DNA of 64,000 nucleotides from Pararhodobacter sp. (GTDB lineage Bacteria > Pseudomonadota > Alphaproteobacteria > Rhodobacterales > Rhodobacteraceae): positions 713,001 to 777,000 of the forward strand of contig NZ_JAUCBZ010000015.1 in NCBI RefSeq assembly GCF_034676545.1, given 5' to 3'. A program made the translations under genes and the position numbers. The notes under the pieces were generated by a model. It made no database searches. It saw nothing but the letters and a program-made list of their open reading frames with translations, and was not told the DNA's origin. Position 1 is the first letter of the stretch. Every line of letters starts with the position of its first letter. Shown here in pieces: positions 52,331 through 60,921 of the stretch.

Positions 52331-53767
52331 TCAGATCTCCAGAAGGCGGCGCAGCATGGCGTCGGCGGTTTCAATGACGCGGGCGTTGGCGGCATAGGCC
52401 TGCTCCACCGCGAGCAATCGTTGCATTTCGGCATCGGTATCAACGCCTTGCGCCATCATTTGTTGGGTCATTTCGCTCAAATGCGCGGTGTATTGCGCCG
52501 CAAAATCCTCGGCACCCTGGCGTTGCAGGGAAAATTGCGTGGTCATTTCGCTCAGGCTGCCCGAGAAGCTGACCGCCGGCGCACCCAGACCTGCCGAGAT
52601 CGGGCGGTCGAGCGCGCCCAGCAGGTTTCTGATCTGCGCGGTCTCGCCCACCAAGCCGGGCGCAGCGGCGCCCAGCCCGGTGCGGATTTTCCAAAGATCG
52701 CCGCCTTCATCGGGCAGAACGGCCGTGTTGACCGCGATACGGCCTGCAATCCCCGCGACCGGCGCGCCCAAAAGGGGTGCGCCTGCATCGGTAAAGAGCC
52801 CGGGTTGACCGGGTGCCAACGTCGCATCCGTCGCGGGGGATTGGAACCGTTGGATCAGGTCTGCGGCGAGGGTGTCGAGCTGTGTTTGTGCGGCGACGGA
52901 TGCCTCGTCACGCAGCGCAAAATTCGCGGCCAGCCGACCGCCCGTCAACGGCCCTCCTGCAGCGGCAGAGACCGCGCGGCCCCCGATCGTCAGCCCTGAC
53001 AATCCATTGCCCAAGGTCATCGAGGCGTCAATCGCATGGCTTTGCGAAAATCCGATTTCTTGAGGGTTGAGGTCGAGCAAGAGCTGTCCGCCCGCCGTAA
53101 ACAGTGTCACCCGACCGTCCGCGCGGGCATATTCGCGCATCGGGATGATATCGGAGAGTGTCGAAACCAACGCCTGCCGTTCATCCTCAAGGCCGAGGGT
53201 TGATTGCCCCGACGCCCGTAGCCGCACGATTTCGGAGTTGAGCGAATCCACCCGCGTGAGACCGGAGTTCAGCGTTTTGACGTCGTGCGCAACCCCGGCG
53301 TCGGCTTGTGCCCGCAGCGTTTGCACTGTGGTCTGGATCGTGTCGAAGCTCCCGACCAGTTTGGCGGCGGCCTCGGCAACTTTGCCAAGGCGACTGTCGA
53401 GATCGGGGCGTTCTGATGCGGAAATCAGCGCTGTTTCGAGCGCGGACACCGCTTTGCCAATGCCCTCATCCGGCAGGCCGACCACGGATTCCAGACGCTG
53501 CCAGAACGCCGAGGTCGTGCCACCAGATTGTGCTTGGGCGCCGGCATCCCGGGTCAGCCCCAGCAAAACCGGATCGACCAGCCGGGTGACTCCGGCCACC
53601 CGCACGCCGCCGCCAACGCCCCCCAATGTGGAGGATGTCAGCTCCATTTGGCGCGCGGCATAGCCTTCGGTCAGGGCGTTGGCCACGTTCGACGAGACCA
53701 CTTGCACCGCCCGCGCCGACGCGGAAAGCCCCGACGCTGCATTCGAGAGCGCACTTGAAATGCTCAT
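52331..53767 (-). CDS. flgK: Flagellar hook-associated protein FlgK
   Basis: 478 residues. N-terminal rod-like motif SISSALSNAASGLSASARAVQVVSSNVANA and the C-terminal AVEQAYAANARVIETADAMLRRLLEI (flg_bbr_C type). It forms the first hook cap junction. In order with flgE (20 bases upstream) and flgL (3 bases downstream). Confidence 0.96.
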   Translation of the reverse strand: MSISSALSNAASGLSASARAVQVVSSNVANALTEGYAARQMELTSSTLGGVGGGVRVAGVTRLVDPVLLGLTRDAGAQAQSGGTTSAFWQRLESVVGLPDEGIGKAVSALETALISASERPDLDSRLGKVAEAAAKLVGSFDTIQTTVQTLRAQADAGVAHDVKTLNSGLTRVDSLNSEIVRLRASGQSTLGLEDERQALVSTLSDIIPMREYARADGRVTLFTAGGQLLLDLNPQEIGFSQSHAIDASMTLGNGLSGLTIGGRAVSAAAGGPLTGGRLAANFALRDEASVAAQTQLDTLAADLIQRFQSPATDATLAPGQPGLFTDAGAPLLGAPVAGIAGRIAVNTAVLPDEGGDLWKIRTGLGAAAPGLVGETAQIRNLLGALDRPISAGLGAPAVSFSGSLSEMTTQFSLQRQGAEDFAAQYTAHLSEMTQQMMAQGVDTDAEMQRLLAVEQAYAANARVIETADAMLRRLLEI

Positions 53768-53786
53768 CTCATCCTCCGATCATCGG

Positions 53787-55100
53787 TTAGCGTTTGATAT
53801 TTGTGGTTTCTTGCAGCATCTCATCGACGGTCTGGATGACCTTGGCGTTCGACGAATAGGCGCGCTGCGTCTGGATCATGTTGGTCAACTCCGCCGCAAC
53901 ATCCGTCGAGGATTCCTCGCGCGCGAAGCCCATGACCTCACCGGTCGGACCATCGCCCGCGTCCCACAGGAACATCGAGCCGCTGTCAGGCGACACGCGA
54001 TACGTTTGATTGTCCAGCGCCGTCAGGCCATTGGGGTTCGCAACATCGACCAAAGGCACCTGCGCGATGGTCCGGATCAAACCGGAGTCGTAATAGGCTT
54101 TGACGTAGCCATTCGGGTCGACCTGCACGCCCACCAAGGATTGCACGGGCGAACCATTGCGGTCGATCGAGACCGGAATGAAGCTCTCGGCCATTTGCGT
54201 AATGCTGTCGTCGCTGCCGGGCGCACCGATGTTCAACGCGATATCCTGGCCATCCACGTTGACGCTGAACTCGCCTGTGGCGGGATCAAACGCAGCACCC
54301 GGAGCGCCAACATCCTGGGTCACCGAAAGAATGCGCCCGCCGTTTGGTGCCGCGGTGTCAAACGTGATGCGGTATTCGCCCACGACATCCCCGGTGGTGG
54401 GGTTGGTGATCGTCGCCAGCCATTCGTTCGACGCGCCGGTTCCCGGAACGGTCGGCGTGAAGCGCATGTTGAGTGATTCGGTTGTGCCCAGCGGGCTATA
54501 ATATTCCATCGCGACGTCATGCGGTGTGCCGTCGGCACCGGCGCGCGTGGCGGTTGCGGGCAGGTTGACCCGCACCGAGATCGAGGTGGTCGGGTCGGAG
54601 GCGAATTGATTCGAGTTGATGCGAATCGGCTCCAACCCGCCGACGGTATCGCGGGCATAGGTGCCGATCGAACCGTCAGTCCCAGCCGGCCAACCCAGCA
54701 GGACCAGACCCGCCGGATTCTTGAGCATGCCGTTTGCGTCCGGCCGGAAGGATCCCGTTGTCATCAGCATCAATGGCAGATTTGCATCACCATTTGCAAC
54801 GGCGGTGCTGGAGGTTACCGGTAGAAAGCCCCGCCCGCTGACCGCCAGGTCGGTCGGGTTGGAGCTGCTGGTGAGCGCGCCACGCTCATCGACAAGGCGG
54901 ACCGTCGAAGACCGAACGCCGCCCGCAATATAGGGGCCATAATGCGAGCCCGACATCACCATGGAGTTGAACGAGGCCACCACCCGCTTGTAGCCGATGG
55001 TGCCGGTATTCGCGATATTGTCTGAAATGGCAGAGAGCCTGGTTGCGTTTGCGTTCAGGCCAGAGATGCCGGCGTTGAAGGAGGAATAGAGCGTGGACAT
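53787..55100 (-). CDS. flgE: Flagellar hook protein FlgE
   Basis: 437 residues. Start LYSSFNAGISGLNANATRLSAISDNIANTGTIGYK (flagellar rod/hook motif) and C-terminal AELTNMIQTQRAYSSNAKVIQTVDEML. It builds the curved hook. Length is typical of alphaproteobacteria. The next gene upstream, motB, starts 87 bases away; the spacer shows no clear terminator. Confidence 0.97.
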   Translation of the reverse strand: MSTLYSSFNAGISGLNANATRLSAISDNIANTGTIGYKRVVASFNSMVMSGSHYGPYIAGGVRSSTVRLVDERGALTSSSNPTDLAVSGRGFLPVTSSTAVANGDANLPLMLMTTGSFRPDANGMLKNPAGLVLLGWPAGTDGSIGTYARDTVGGLEPIRINSNQFASDPTTSISVRVNLPATATRAGADGTPHDVAMEYYSPLGTTESLNMRFTPTVPGTGASNEWLATITNPTTGDVVGEYRITFDTAAPNGGRILSVTQDVGAPGAAFDPATGEFSVNVDGQDIALNIGAPGSDDSITQMAESFIPVSIDRNGSPVQSLVGVQVDPNGYVKAYYDSGLIRTIAQVPLVDVANPNGLTALDNQTYRVSPDSGSMFLWDAGDGPTGEVMGFAREESSTDVAAELTNMIQTQRAYSSNAKVIQTVDEMLQETTNIKR

Positions 55101-55186
55101 GATGCGCGAGCCTTTCGTGCTGGGTCAAAGCGATTGCCCTGACACTGCACGAAGGTCGTTAATGCCCAGCTAACGCCGATTTTTCT

Positions 55187-55993
55187 TTAGCGCGGGGTAC
55201 GCCGCAGCAAGATCAGCTCCAGCCTGTTGTTCCGCACCGCCATCGGGTTTGCAACAGACGGGCGTCGATCCGCATGACCGGTAACGCGCGCCATGCGCGT
55301 TGCGTCAAACCCTTCCTCATCAAGCAACCTGCGGGCCATTTCCGCGCGCGCCATGGACAGGGTCCAGCGAGGATCATTGGCCTGAACGACGGTGTAGGTC
55401 CTGGTGTGACCTTCAATAGCCAAGGGATTGATCACCATGGAAAAAACCTGAGACAAAACCAGCATGATCTGGCGCGTGACGGCGGTCGGTTCGTCGCTGT
55501 CATTGTCGAACAATGGCGCGCCGGGCAGGTCGAACACCTCCAGCACCAGCCCCTCGTCCGTTTGACGGGTCACGATATGCCGCAGAGCGTTATCCAGAAC
55601 CGGACTTTCACCACCCAACCCATTGAGACGCTGCTGCAGATCCGCGAAGGATTCGGCCTCGGCCTGATCCGAACTGCTTGATTCGGAGTCGTCGTCATCT
55701 GGCGACGCGGGCCCATCCTGGACACGCGTTTCAAAATCCGTACCGCCGAACATGCCCTCACCGCCCGAGGAGATTCGGTGCACCGGGATTGATGGATTGA
55801 AATAATCCGCCAAACCGCGTCGCTGTGATTCTGTCGTTGCACCCAAGAGCCACATCATCAGGAAGAAGGCCATCATGGCGGTCACGAAATCCGCGTACGC
55901 GACTTTCCAGGCGCCACCGTGGTGGCCGCCGCCTTTGACAATTTTCTTCCGTTTGATGATTATGACTGGCGCGACATCGTTTTGTCGGCTCAT
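55187..55993 (-). CDS. motB: Flagellar motor stator protein MotB
   Basis: 268 residues from ATG 55993 (a GTG at 56014 is possible). One membrane helix follows the basic IIIKRKKIVKGGGHHGGAWKVAYADFVTAMMAFFLMMWLL: the Asp of YADF is the proton-binding site. The C-terminal OmpA-like domain anchors to peptidoglycan (IEGHTRTYTV, RPSVANPMAVRNNRLELIL). motA is not adjacent in this window, which is unusual because it normally sits next to motB. Confidence 0.9.
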   Translation of the reverse strand: MSRQNDVAPVIIIKRKKIVKGGGHHGGAWKVAYADFVTAMMAFFLMMWLLGATTESQRRGLADYFNPSIPVHRISSGGEGMFGGTDFETRVQDGPASPDDDDSESSSSDQAEAESFADLQQRLNGLGGESPVLDNALRHIVTRQTDEGLVLEVFDLPGAPLFDNDSDEPTAVTRQIMLVLSQVFSMVINPLAIEGHTRTYTVVQANDPRWTLSMARAEMARRLLDEEGFDATRMARVTGHADRRPSVANPMAVRNNRLELILLRRTPR

Positions 55994-56051
55994 TCCATCA
56001 CCCGTTTTATTCACCCATCCACAGGGTTAGCAGACAGGAATGAACTGGGCG

Positions 56052-56789
56052 TTAATCGGTGGCCGGCAGCAGAGCGGTACGACCCTGGGGCCCCAGCGTG
56101 AACACGTCGCGACCCTCGATGACAATTGCCGTCAGGGGTCCTCCAAAGGCCGCGCCGCTGTCGATGTTGACGCGATTTCCGTAATGTTTCGGCGCAGTTA
56201 TCGGGGTGTGCCCGTGGATCACCAACCAGGGGTGCGGGGCTGTGTAGGCGTGGAACGTGTCGCGGATCCATGTCAGGTCAGTGTCGGTCTGATCCTCGAG
56301 CGCCACCCTCGGACGGATGCCCGCATGGACGAACAAAACCTCGCCGCGCAGATGGTACAGAGGCGACTCAATCAGGAACCGAAGATGTGTGGCCGGAATC
56401 TTGCGCCGCGCGTCGGCCTGAATCTCGGCGAGGGGCCGCGCGTCCGCGCAATCAATGCCGTACGATTCCAGCGAGGGAATGCCGCCGATCTTGGGGTGCA
56501 GATACTCCAACCCCTCACGCAGCGCCGGATCGCGCCGACCCTCTGGAAAAATCGCCATCATCGTATCGTGATTGCCGCGCAGCACGATCCATGGTTTGCC
56601 CGCAATCTGACCTGCCAGCAATGTCTCGATGACGCCCCGCACCTGCGGCCCGCGATCGACCAGATCACCCAGATGAATGACCGGCGCTTCCGGGTCGTTG
56701 ACCCGCGCACGGTCGGCCGCGATCCACGCATGGGCTTGCGTCAACAGCGTGAGCTGCCCGTGGATATCGCCGATTGCATAGCTGCGCAT
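56052..56789 (-). CDS. PPP-family serine/threonine phosphatase-like metallophosphoesterase
   Basis: 245 residues. Metal motifs GDIHG, GDLVDRGPQVRGV and GNHD are all visible, plus the later histidines in LFVHAG and HGHTP. This is the PrpA/ApaH-like PPP group, which dephosphorylates proteins or dinucleotide polyphosphates; the exact substrate is unknown. It lies between motB and serA on the minus strand, 123 bases from serA, with no clear operon link. Confidence 0.87.
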   Translation of the reverse strand: MRSYAIGDIHGQLTLLTQAHAWIAADRARVNDPEAPVIHLGDLVDRGPQVRGVIETLLAGQIAGKPWIVLRGNHDTMMAIFPEGRRDPALREGLEYLHPKIGGIPSLESYGIDCADARPLAEIQADARRKIPATHLRFLIESPLYHLRGEVLFVHAGIRPRVALEDQTDTDLTWIRDTFHAYTAPHPWLVIHGHTPITAPKHYGNRVNIDSGAAFGGPLTAIVIEGRDVFTLGPQGRTALLPATD

Positions 56790-56872
56790 GGGCCGGAAAC
56801 CTCTGAGTGTCGATCCTTGTGTGTTTCAGAAATGCCGTGGCTTGTCACCCGTGTGCCGAGCCCGCCCCAGGG

Positions 56873-56906
56873 CCGTTGCGCGCGCCCTGAGCGGCCCGCG
56901 CAACGG
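56873..56906 (-). terminator. Hairpin after serA
   Basis: Inverted repeat CCGTTGCGCG / CGCGCAACGG (56873-56882 with 56897-56906), beginning 7 bases past the serA stop. There is no T-run on the serA strand, so its use as a terminator is only likely. Confidence 0.5.
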
Positions 56907-56912
56907 TTTGTT

Positions 56913-58520
56913 TCAGGCGACCTCGAACACCAGCGGGCGCACCTGCTGGAAGCGGCCGGTTGCCTCCAGAGCCTCGACGACCTTGGGGTCAATGGCCTGA
57001 TCCAGATACAACAGCGCGATGGCATCCGAGCCGATCGTGCTGCGGCCCAGCGTAAAGTTGGCAATGTTCACGCCGTTGGTGCCCATCGTTACCCCCAGCA
57101 GACCGATGATACCCGGCTCATCCTTGTTGGTGGTGTAGAGCATATGCGCGCCGATCTCGGCGTCGATATTGATGCCTTTGATCTGGATGAATCGCGGCTT
57201 GCCATCGCTGAACACGGTGCCCGCCAGCGAGCGCTCGCGCGTGTCGGTGACGACCGTGACCTTGATGTAGCCGTCGAACGAACCCGACTTGTCCTGATGC
57301 GTGGTCGACATCTTGATGCCGCGCTCTTTGGCGACGATGGGCGCGGACACGAGGTTCACATCCGGGTTCGCCGATTTCAGAACGCCGGCGATCACCGCGC
57401 AATCCAGCGCCTTCAGGTTCATGGTCGCCGCCGCGCCATCATAGAGCACGTTGATCGCGCGCACGGGCTCGTCGGTCATCTGACCGGCAAAGGCCCCCAG
57501 ATGGCTGGCAAGCTTGATCCAGGGGCCCATGACGGCGGCTTCCTCGGCGGTGACGGACGGCATGTTCAGCGCATTCTGCACGGCGCCGGTCAGCAGGTAA
57601 TCCGACATCTGCTCGGCGACTTGCAGCGCCACGTTTTCCTGCGCCTCCGAGGTCGAGGCCCCCAGATGCGGCGTGCAGACCACGTTGGGCAGGCCGAATA
57701 CCGGGCTGGCGGTTGCAGGTTCAACGGCGAACACGTCCAGCGCGGCCCCGGCCACATGGCCAGAGGTCAGCGCCGCGGCCAGAGCGTCCTCGTCGATCAG
57801 GCCGCCGCGCGCGCAGTTGATGATCCGCACGCCCTTCTTGGTCTTGGCCAGGTTCTTGGCACCCAGGATATTGCGGGTCTTGTCGGTCAGCGGCACATGC
57901 AGCGTGATGAAATCGGCGCGCGCCAGCAAGTCGTCCAGCTCGACCTTGGTCACGCCCAACTCCTTGGCGCGATCCTCGGACAGGAACGGATCATAGGCGA
58001 TGACCTTCATGCGCAAGCCCAGGGCCCGGTCGATGACGATGCTGCCGATGTTGCCGGCGCCAATCACGCCGAGGGTCTTGTTGAACAGCTCGACACCCAT
58101 GAAGCGCGACTTTTCCCATTTTCCGGCCTGCGTCGAGACGCTGGCCTCGGGCAGTTGGCGGGCGACGGCGAACATCATGGCAATTGCGTGCTCGGCGGTG
58201 GTGACCGAGTTGCCGAACGGCGTGTTCATCACGATCACGCCCTTTTTCGAGGCGGCGGGGATATCGACATTGTCGACCCCGATCCCGGCGCGGGCGATGA
58301 CCTTGAGATTGGTCGCAGCATCGAGGATTTTCTCGGTGACCTTGGTCGCCGAGCGAATCGCCAGGCCGTCATATTGACCGATCACTTCGGCCAGCTTCTC
58401 TTTGTCCTTGCCCAGCTCGGGGCGGAAATCGACATCTATGCCGCGGTCGCGGAAGATTTGCACGGCGGTTTCAGACAGGGCGTCAGAAACCAGAACGCGT
58501 GGTTTTTGGGTGAGGGCCAT
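56913..58520 (-). CDS. serA: D-3-phosphoglycerate dehydrogenase
   Basis: 535 residues from ATG 58520 (AGGAG upstream). First step of serine synthesis: 3-phosphoglycerate to 3-phosphohydroxypyruvate with NAD+. NAD motif GVIGAGNIGSIV, the Arg/Glu/His catalytic parts in INCARGGLIDEDAL and VCTPHLGAST, then an intervening domain and a C-terminal ACT domain (EPGIIGLLGVTMGTNGVNIANF), the long type-1 form controlled by serine in some species. serC lies upstream across 100 bases that hold two palindromic repeats. Confidence 0.97.
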   Translation of the reverse strand: MALTQKPRVLVSDALSETAVQIFRDRGIDVDFRPELGKDKEKLAEVIGQYDGLAIRSATKVTEKILDAATNLKVIARAGIGVDNVDIPAASKKGVIVMNTPFGNSVTTAEHAIAMMFAVARQLPEASVSTQAGKWEKSRFMGVELFNKTLGVIGAGNIGSIVIDRALGLRMKVIAYDPFLSEDRAKELGVTKVELDDLLARADFITLHVPLTDKTRNILGAKNLAKTKKGVRIINCARGGLIDEDALAAALTSGHVAGAALDVFAVEPATASPVFGLPNVVCTPHLGASTSEAQENVALQVAEQMSDYLLTGAVQNALNMPSVTAEEAAVMGPWIKLASHLGAFAGQMTDEPVRAINVLYDGAAATMNLKALDCAVIAGVLKSANPDVNLVSAPIVAKERGIKMSTTHQDKSGSFDGYIKVTVVTDTRERSLAGTVFSDGKPRFIQIKGINIDAEIGAHMLYTTNKDEPGIIGLLGVTMGTNGVNIANFTLGRSTIGSDAIALLYLDQAIDPKVVEALEATGRFQQVRPLVFEVA

Positions 58521-58542
58521 TGGTGGGCTCCTGTGTTGTGAC

Positions 58543-58566
58543 GGTGCGTGCAAGCACACACCCTAC
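58543..58566. repeat. Dispersed intergenic palindromic repeat, copy 2
   Basis: GGTGCGTG-CAAG-CACACACC then CTAC: same motif as at 2134-2157 with one changed base in the right arm. It lies in the serC-serA spacer. Confidence 0.75.
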
Positions 58567-58587
58567 GGATAACGGGAAACATGGGGG

Positions 58588-58611
58588 GTAGGGTGCGTGG
58601 TTCCACGCACC
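58588..58611. repeat. Dispersed intergenic palindromic repeat, copy 3 (inverted)
   Basis: GTAG then GGTGCGTGG-TT-CCACGCACC, the reverse-oriented copy of the 2134 motif. With copy 2 it forms a larger inverted pair between serC and serA. Confidence 0.75.
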
Positions 58612-58620
58612 TGTGTTCAA

Positions 58621-59778
58621 TCAGGCAGCCTGAGCCAGCGCCGCGATCTCGGCCTCGAAGGCCCATTCGATCCACGGCATCAACGCGGCGACATCGGCGG
58701 TTTCCACCGTCGAGCCACACCAGATCCGCAGACCCGCAGGGGCATCACGATACGCGCCGATATCCAGCGCCACGCCTTCTTTCTCCAGCCGCTTGGCAAC
58801 CGCTTTGGCAAACGCAGCCCCATCGGTGATGCGCGGATCGTTGAATTTCACGCAGACCGAGGTGGTCGACGCATTTTCCGGCGCCAGGGCCAGGTTTTCC
58901 AACCACGGCTTCGCGGCGATGAAATCCCAGATCACCTGCGCATTGGCCGTCGCGCGTGCGATCAATGCCGACACGCCGCCCAGCGACTGCGCCCATTTCA
59001 GCGCCACGAGGTAATCCTCGACGGCGAGCATCGACGGGGTGTTGATGGTTTCGCCCTTGAAGATGCCCTCGATCAGCTTGCCGCCTTTGGTCATGCGGAA
59101 AATCTTGGGCAGCGGCCATGCGGGCGTGTAGCTTTCCAGCCGCTCGACGGCACGCGGCGACAGGATCAGCATGCCATGCGCGCCTTCGCCGCCCAGCACC
59201 TTCTGCCAGGAGAAGGTCACCACATCCAGCTTGTCCCACGGCAGATCCATGGCGAAGGCGGCTGAGGTCGCGTCGCAGATCGTCAGGCCGGCGCGGCCCG
59301 CCGGGATCGCGTCGCCATTGGCCACGCGCACACCGCTGGTCGTGCCGTTCCAGGTGAAGACCACGTCCTTGTCGAAATCGACCTGTGCGAAATCAACGAT
59401 CTCGCCGTAGGGGGCCTTGCGCACCGTGGCGTCCAGCTTGAGCTGCTTGACCACATCGGTGACCCAGCCCTCGCCAAATGATTCCCACGCCAGCATCTCG
59501 ACGCCGCGCGCACCCAGCAGCGACCACATCGCCATCTCGACAGCGCCGGTGTCGGAACCGGGCACGATGCCGATGCGATAATCTGCCGGAACGCCGAGGA
59601 TCTCGCGCGTCAGGTCGATGGCCTCGGCCAGCTTGGATTTGCCCACCGCCGCACGATGCGAGCGACCCAAGGGGGCATCGGCCAGCATATCAAGCGTAAA
59701 ATTGGGGAGTTTGGCACAGGGGCCAGAAGAAAAGCGCGGGTTGGCCGGACGCGTCGCCGGGATCGTCAGTACAGACAT
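58621..59778 (-). CDS. serC: Phosphoserine aminotransferase
   Basis: 385 residues from ATG 59778 (AAGG upstream). It makes phosphoserine from phosphohydroxypyruvate and glutamate, with PLP. The PLP-lysine region is VVTFSWQKVLGGEGAHG; the N-terminal NPRFSSGPCAKLPNFTL and GRSHRAAVGK are of the alphaproteobacterial class. It leads serA on the same strand and is divergent from serB. Confidence 0.96.
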   Translation of the reverse strand: MSVLTIPATRPANPRFSSGPCAKLPNFTLDMLADAPLGRSHRAAVGKSKLAEAIDLTREILGVPADYRIGIVPGSDTGAVEMAMWSLLGARGVEMLAWESFGEGWVTDVVKQLKLDATVRKAPYGEIVDFAQVDFDKDVVFTWNGTTSGVRVANGDAIPAGRAGLTICDATSAAFAMDLPWDKLDVVTFSWQKVLGGEGAHGMLILSPRAVERLESYTPAWPLPKIFRMTKGGKLIEGIFKGETINTPSMLAVEDYLVALKWAQSLGGVSALIARATANAQVIWDFIAAKPWLENLALAPENASTTSVCVKFNDPRITDGAAFAKAVAKRLEKEGVALDIGAYRDAPAGLRIWCGSTVETADVAALMPWIEWAFEAEIAALAQAA

Positions 59779-59932
59779 AGTACCCTTCCAGATAGATGCC
59801 TCTCGTTGGGGAGAGGTGTCCCGCCGCAACAGCTAGCCGCAGCGCAGCACTGGTGCAAGCGGCAAAATTGCCCTAATCCGGCACTTGACCCTGCAAAAGC
59901 GACGCCCTCTGTCTACGATCGGAAACCTGGCC

Positions 59933-60811
59933 ATGTTCATCGCCACCCTGCTGACCAACCCGCAAACGCCGACCCTTGAACACACGCTGATCGAAACCCT
60001 GCGCAACGCCTGGGGGGGTGGCGAGGCGCGGTGGTTGAACCCCGGTATCGCCGCCGAATTTGATCTGCAGGTGATGCCGGGCAACCAGTGGCAAGTCTGG
60101 GAGGATCTGCAAGGGCTGGGCATCGACTTGTGCCTGCAACCCGGCATCGGGCGGCGCAAGGCGATGTTGCTGGCGGATATGGATTCGACGATGATCCAGC
60201 AGGAATGCATCGACGAGTTGGCCGATATGGCGGGCGTCGGTCCGCGTGTGGCGGCAATCACCGCGCGGGCAATGAATGGAGAGCTGGATTTCGAGGGCGC
60301 TTTGCGCGAACGCGTCGGGCTGCTCAAAGGCTTGCCCGAATCGGTCATCGCGCAGGTGCTGGCCGAGCGCATCACCTATATGCCCGGCGGCAAAACGCTG
60401 ATCGCGACGATGAAGGCCCACGGCGGTCACGCGGCGCTGGTCTCGGGTGGGTTCACGGCGTTCACCGCCTCGGTCGCCGCCGCGCTGGGCTTTGATGAGC
60501 ATCGCGCGAATACGCTGCTGGCGTCGGAGGGCGTTCTGACGGGAGAGGTCGGGCTGCCAATCCTGGGCAAACAGGCCAAGATTGATGCGCTGGAGCAAAT
60601 CACCGCGCGCCTGGGGCTGACACCCGCCGAGGTGATCGCGGTGGGCGACGGGGCCAATGACCTGGGCATGTTGCACCGCGCCGGGTCGGGTGTGGCCCTG
60701 CACGCGAAACCTTCGGTCGCGGCGCAATGCGATTTGCGGGTGAACCATGGCGATCTGACCGCGCTGCTGTATCTTCAGGGTTACGGTGTCGACGATTTCG
60801 CGGCAATCTGA
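59933..60811 (+). CDS. serB: Phosphoserine phosphatase
   Basis: 292 residues from ATG 59933. HAD-fold enzyme for the last step of serine synthesis. Motif I is LLADMDSTMIQQE (DxDST), motif II the VSGGFTAF Ser, motif III the Lys in ILGKQAKIDAL and the GDGANDLGML end. An N-terminal domain of about 70 residues precedes the HAD core. It faces serC across 154 bases, so the three serine genes form one divergent locus. Confidence 0.95.
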   Translation: MFIATLLTNPQTPTLEHTLIETLRNAWGGGEARWLNPGIAAEFDLQVMPGNQWQVWEDLQGLGIDLCLQPGIGRRKAMLLADMDSTMIQQECIDELADMAGVGPRVAAITARAMNGELDFEGALRERVGLLKGLPESVIAQVLAERITYMPGGKTLIATMKAHGGHAALVSGGFTAFTASVAAALGFDEHRANTLLASEGVLTGEVGLPILGKQAKIDALEQITARLGLTPAEVIAVGDGANDLGMLHRAGSGVALHAKPSVAAQCDLRVNHGDLTALLYLQGYGVDDFAAI

Positions 60812-60921
60812 CGGGATTGCCGTGGGTTGCGGGTAGAGCGGGGGTTTCACACCCCCGCACCCCCGTGGGATATTGAGAGAACAAAGAACGGGATGGAAGA
60901 TCCTGACAGGGAGAGGGTGTC

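Noticed and set aside
56040..58541. An 833-codon plus-strand open frame over the phosphatase and serA
   Set aside because: Antisense shadow of two conserved genes in a high-GC region.
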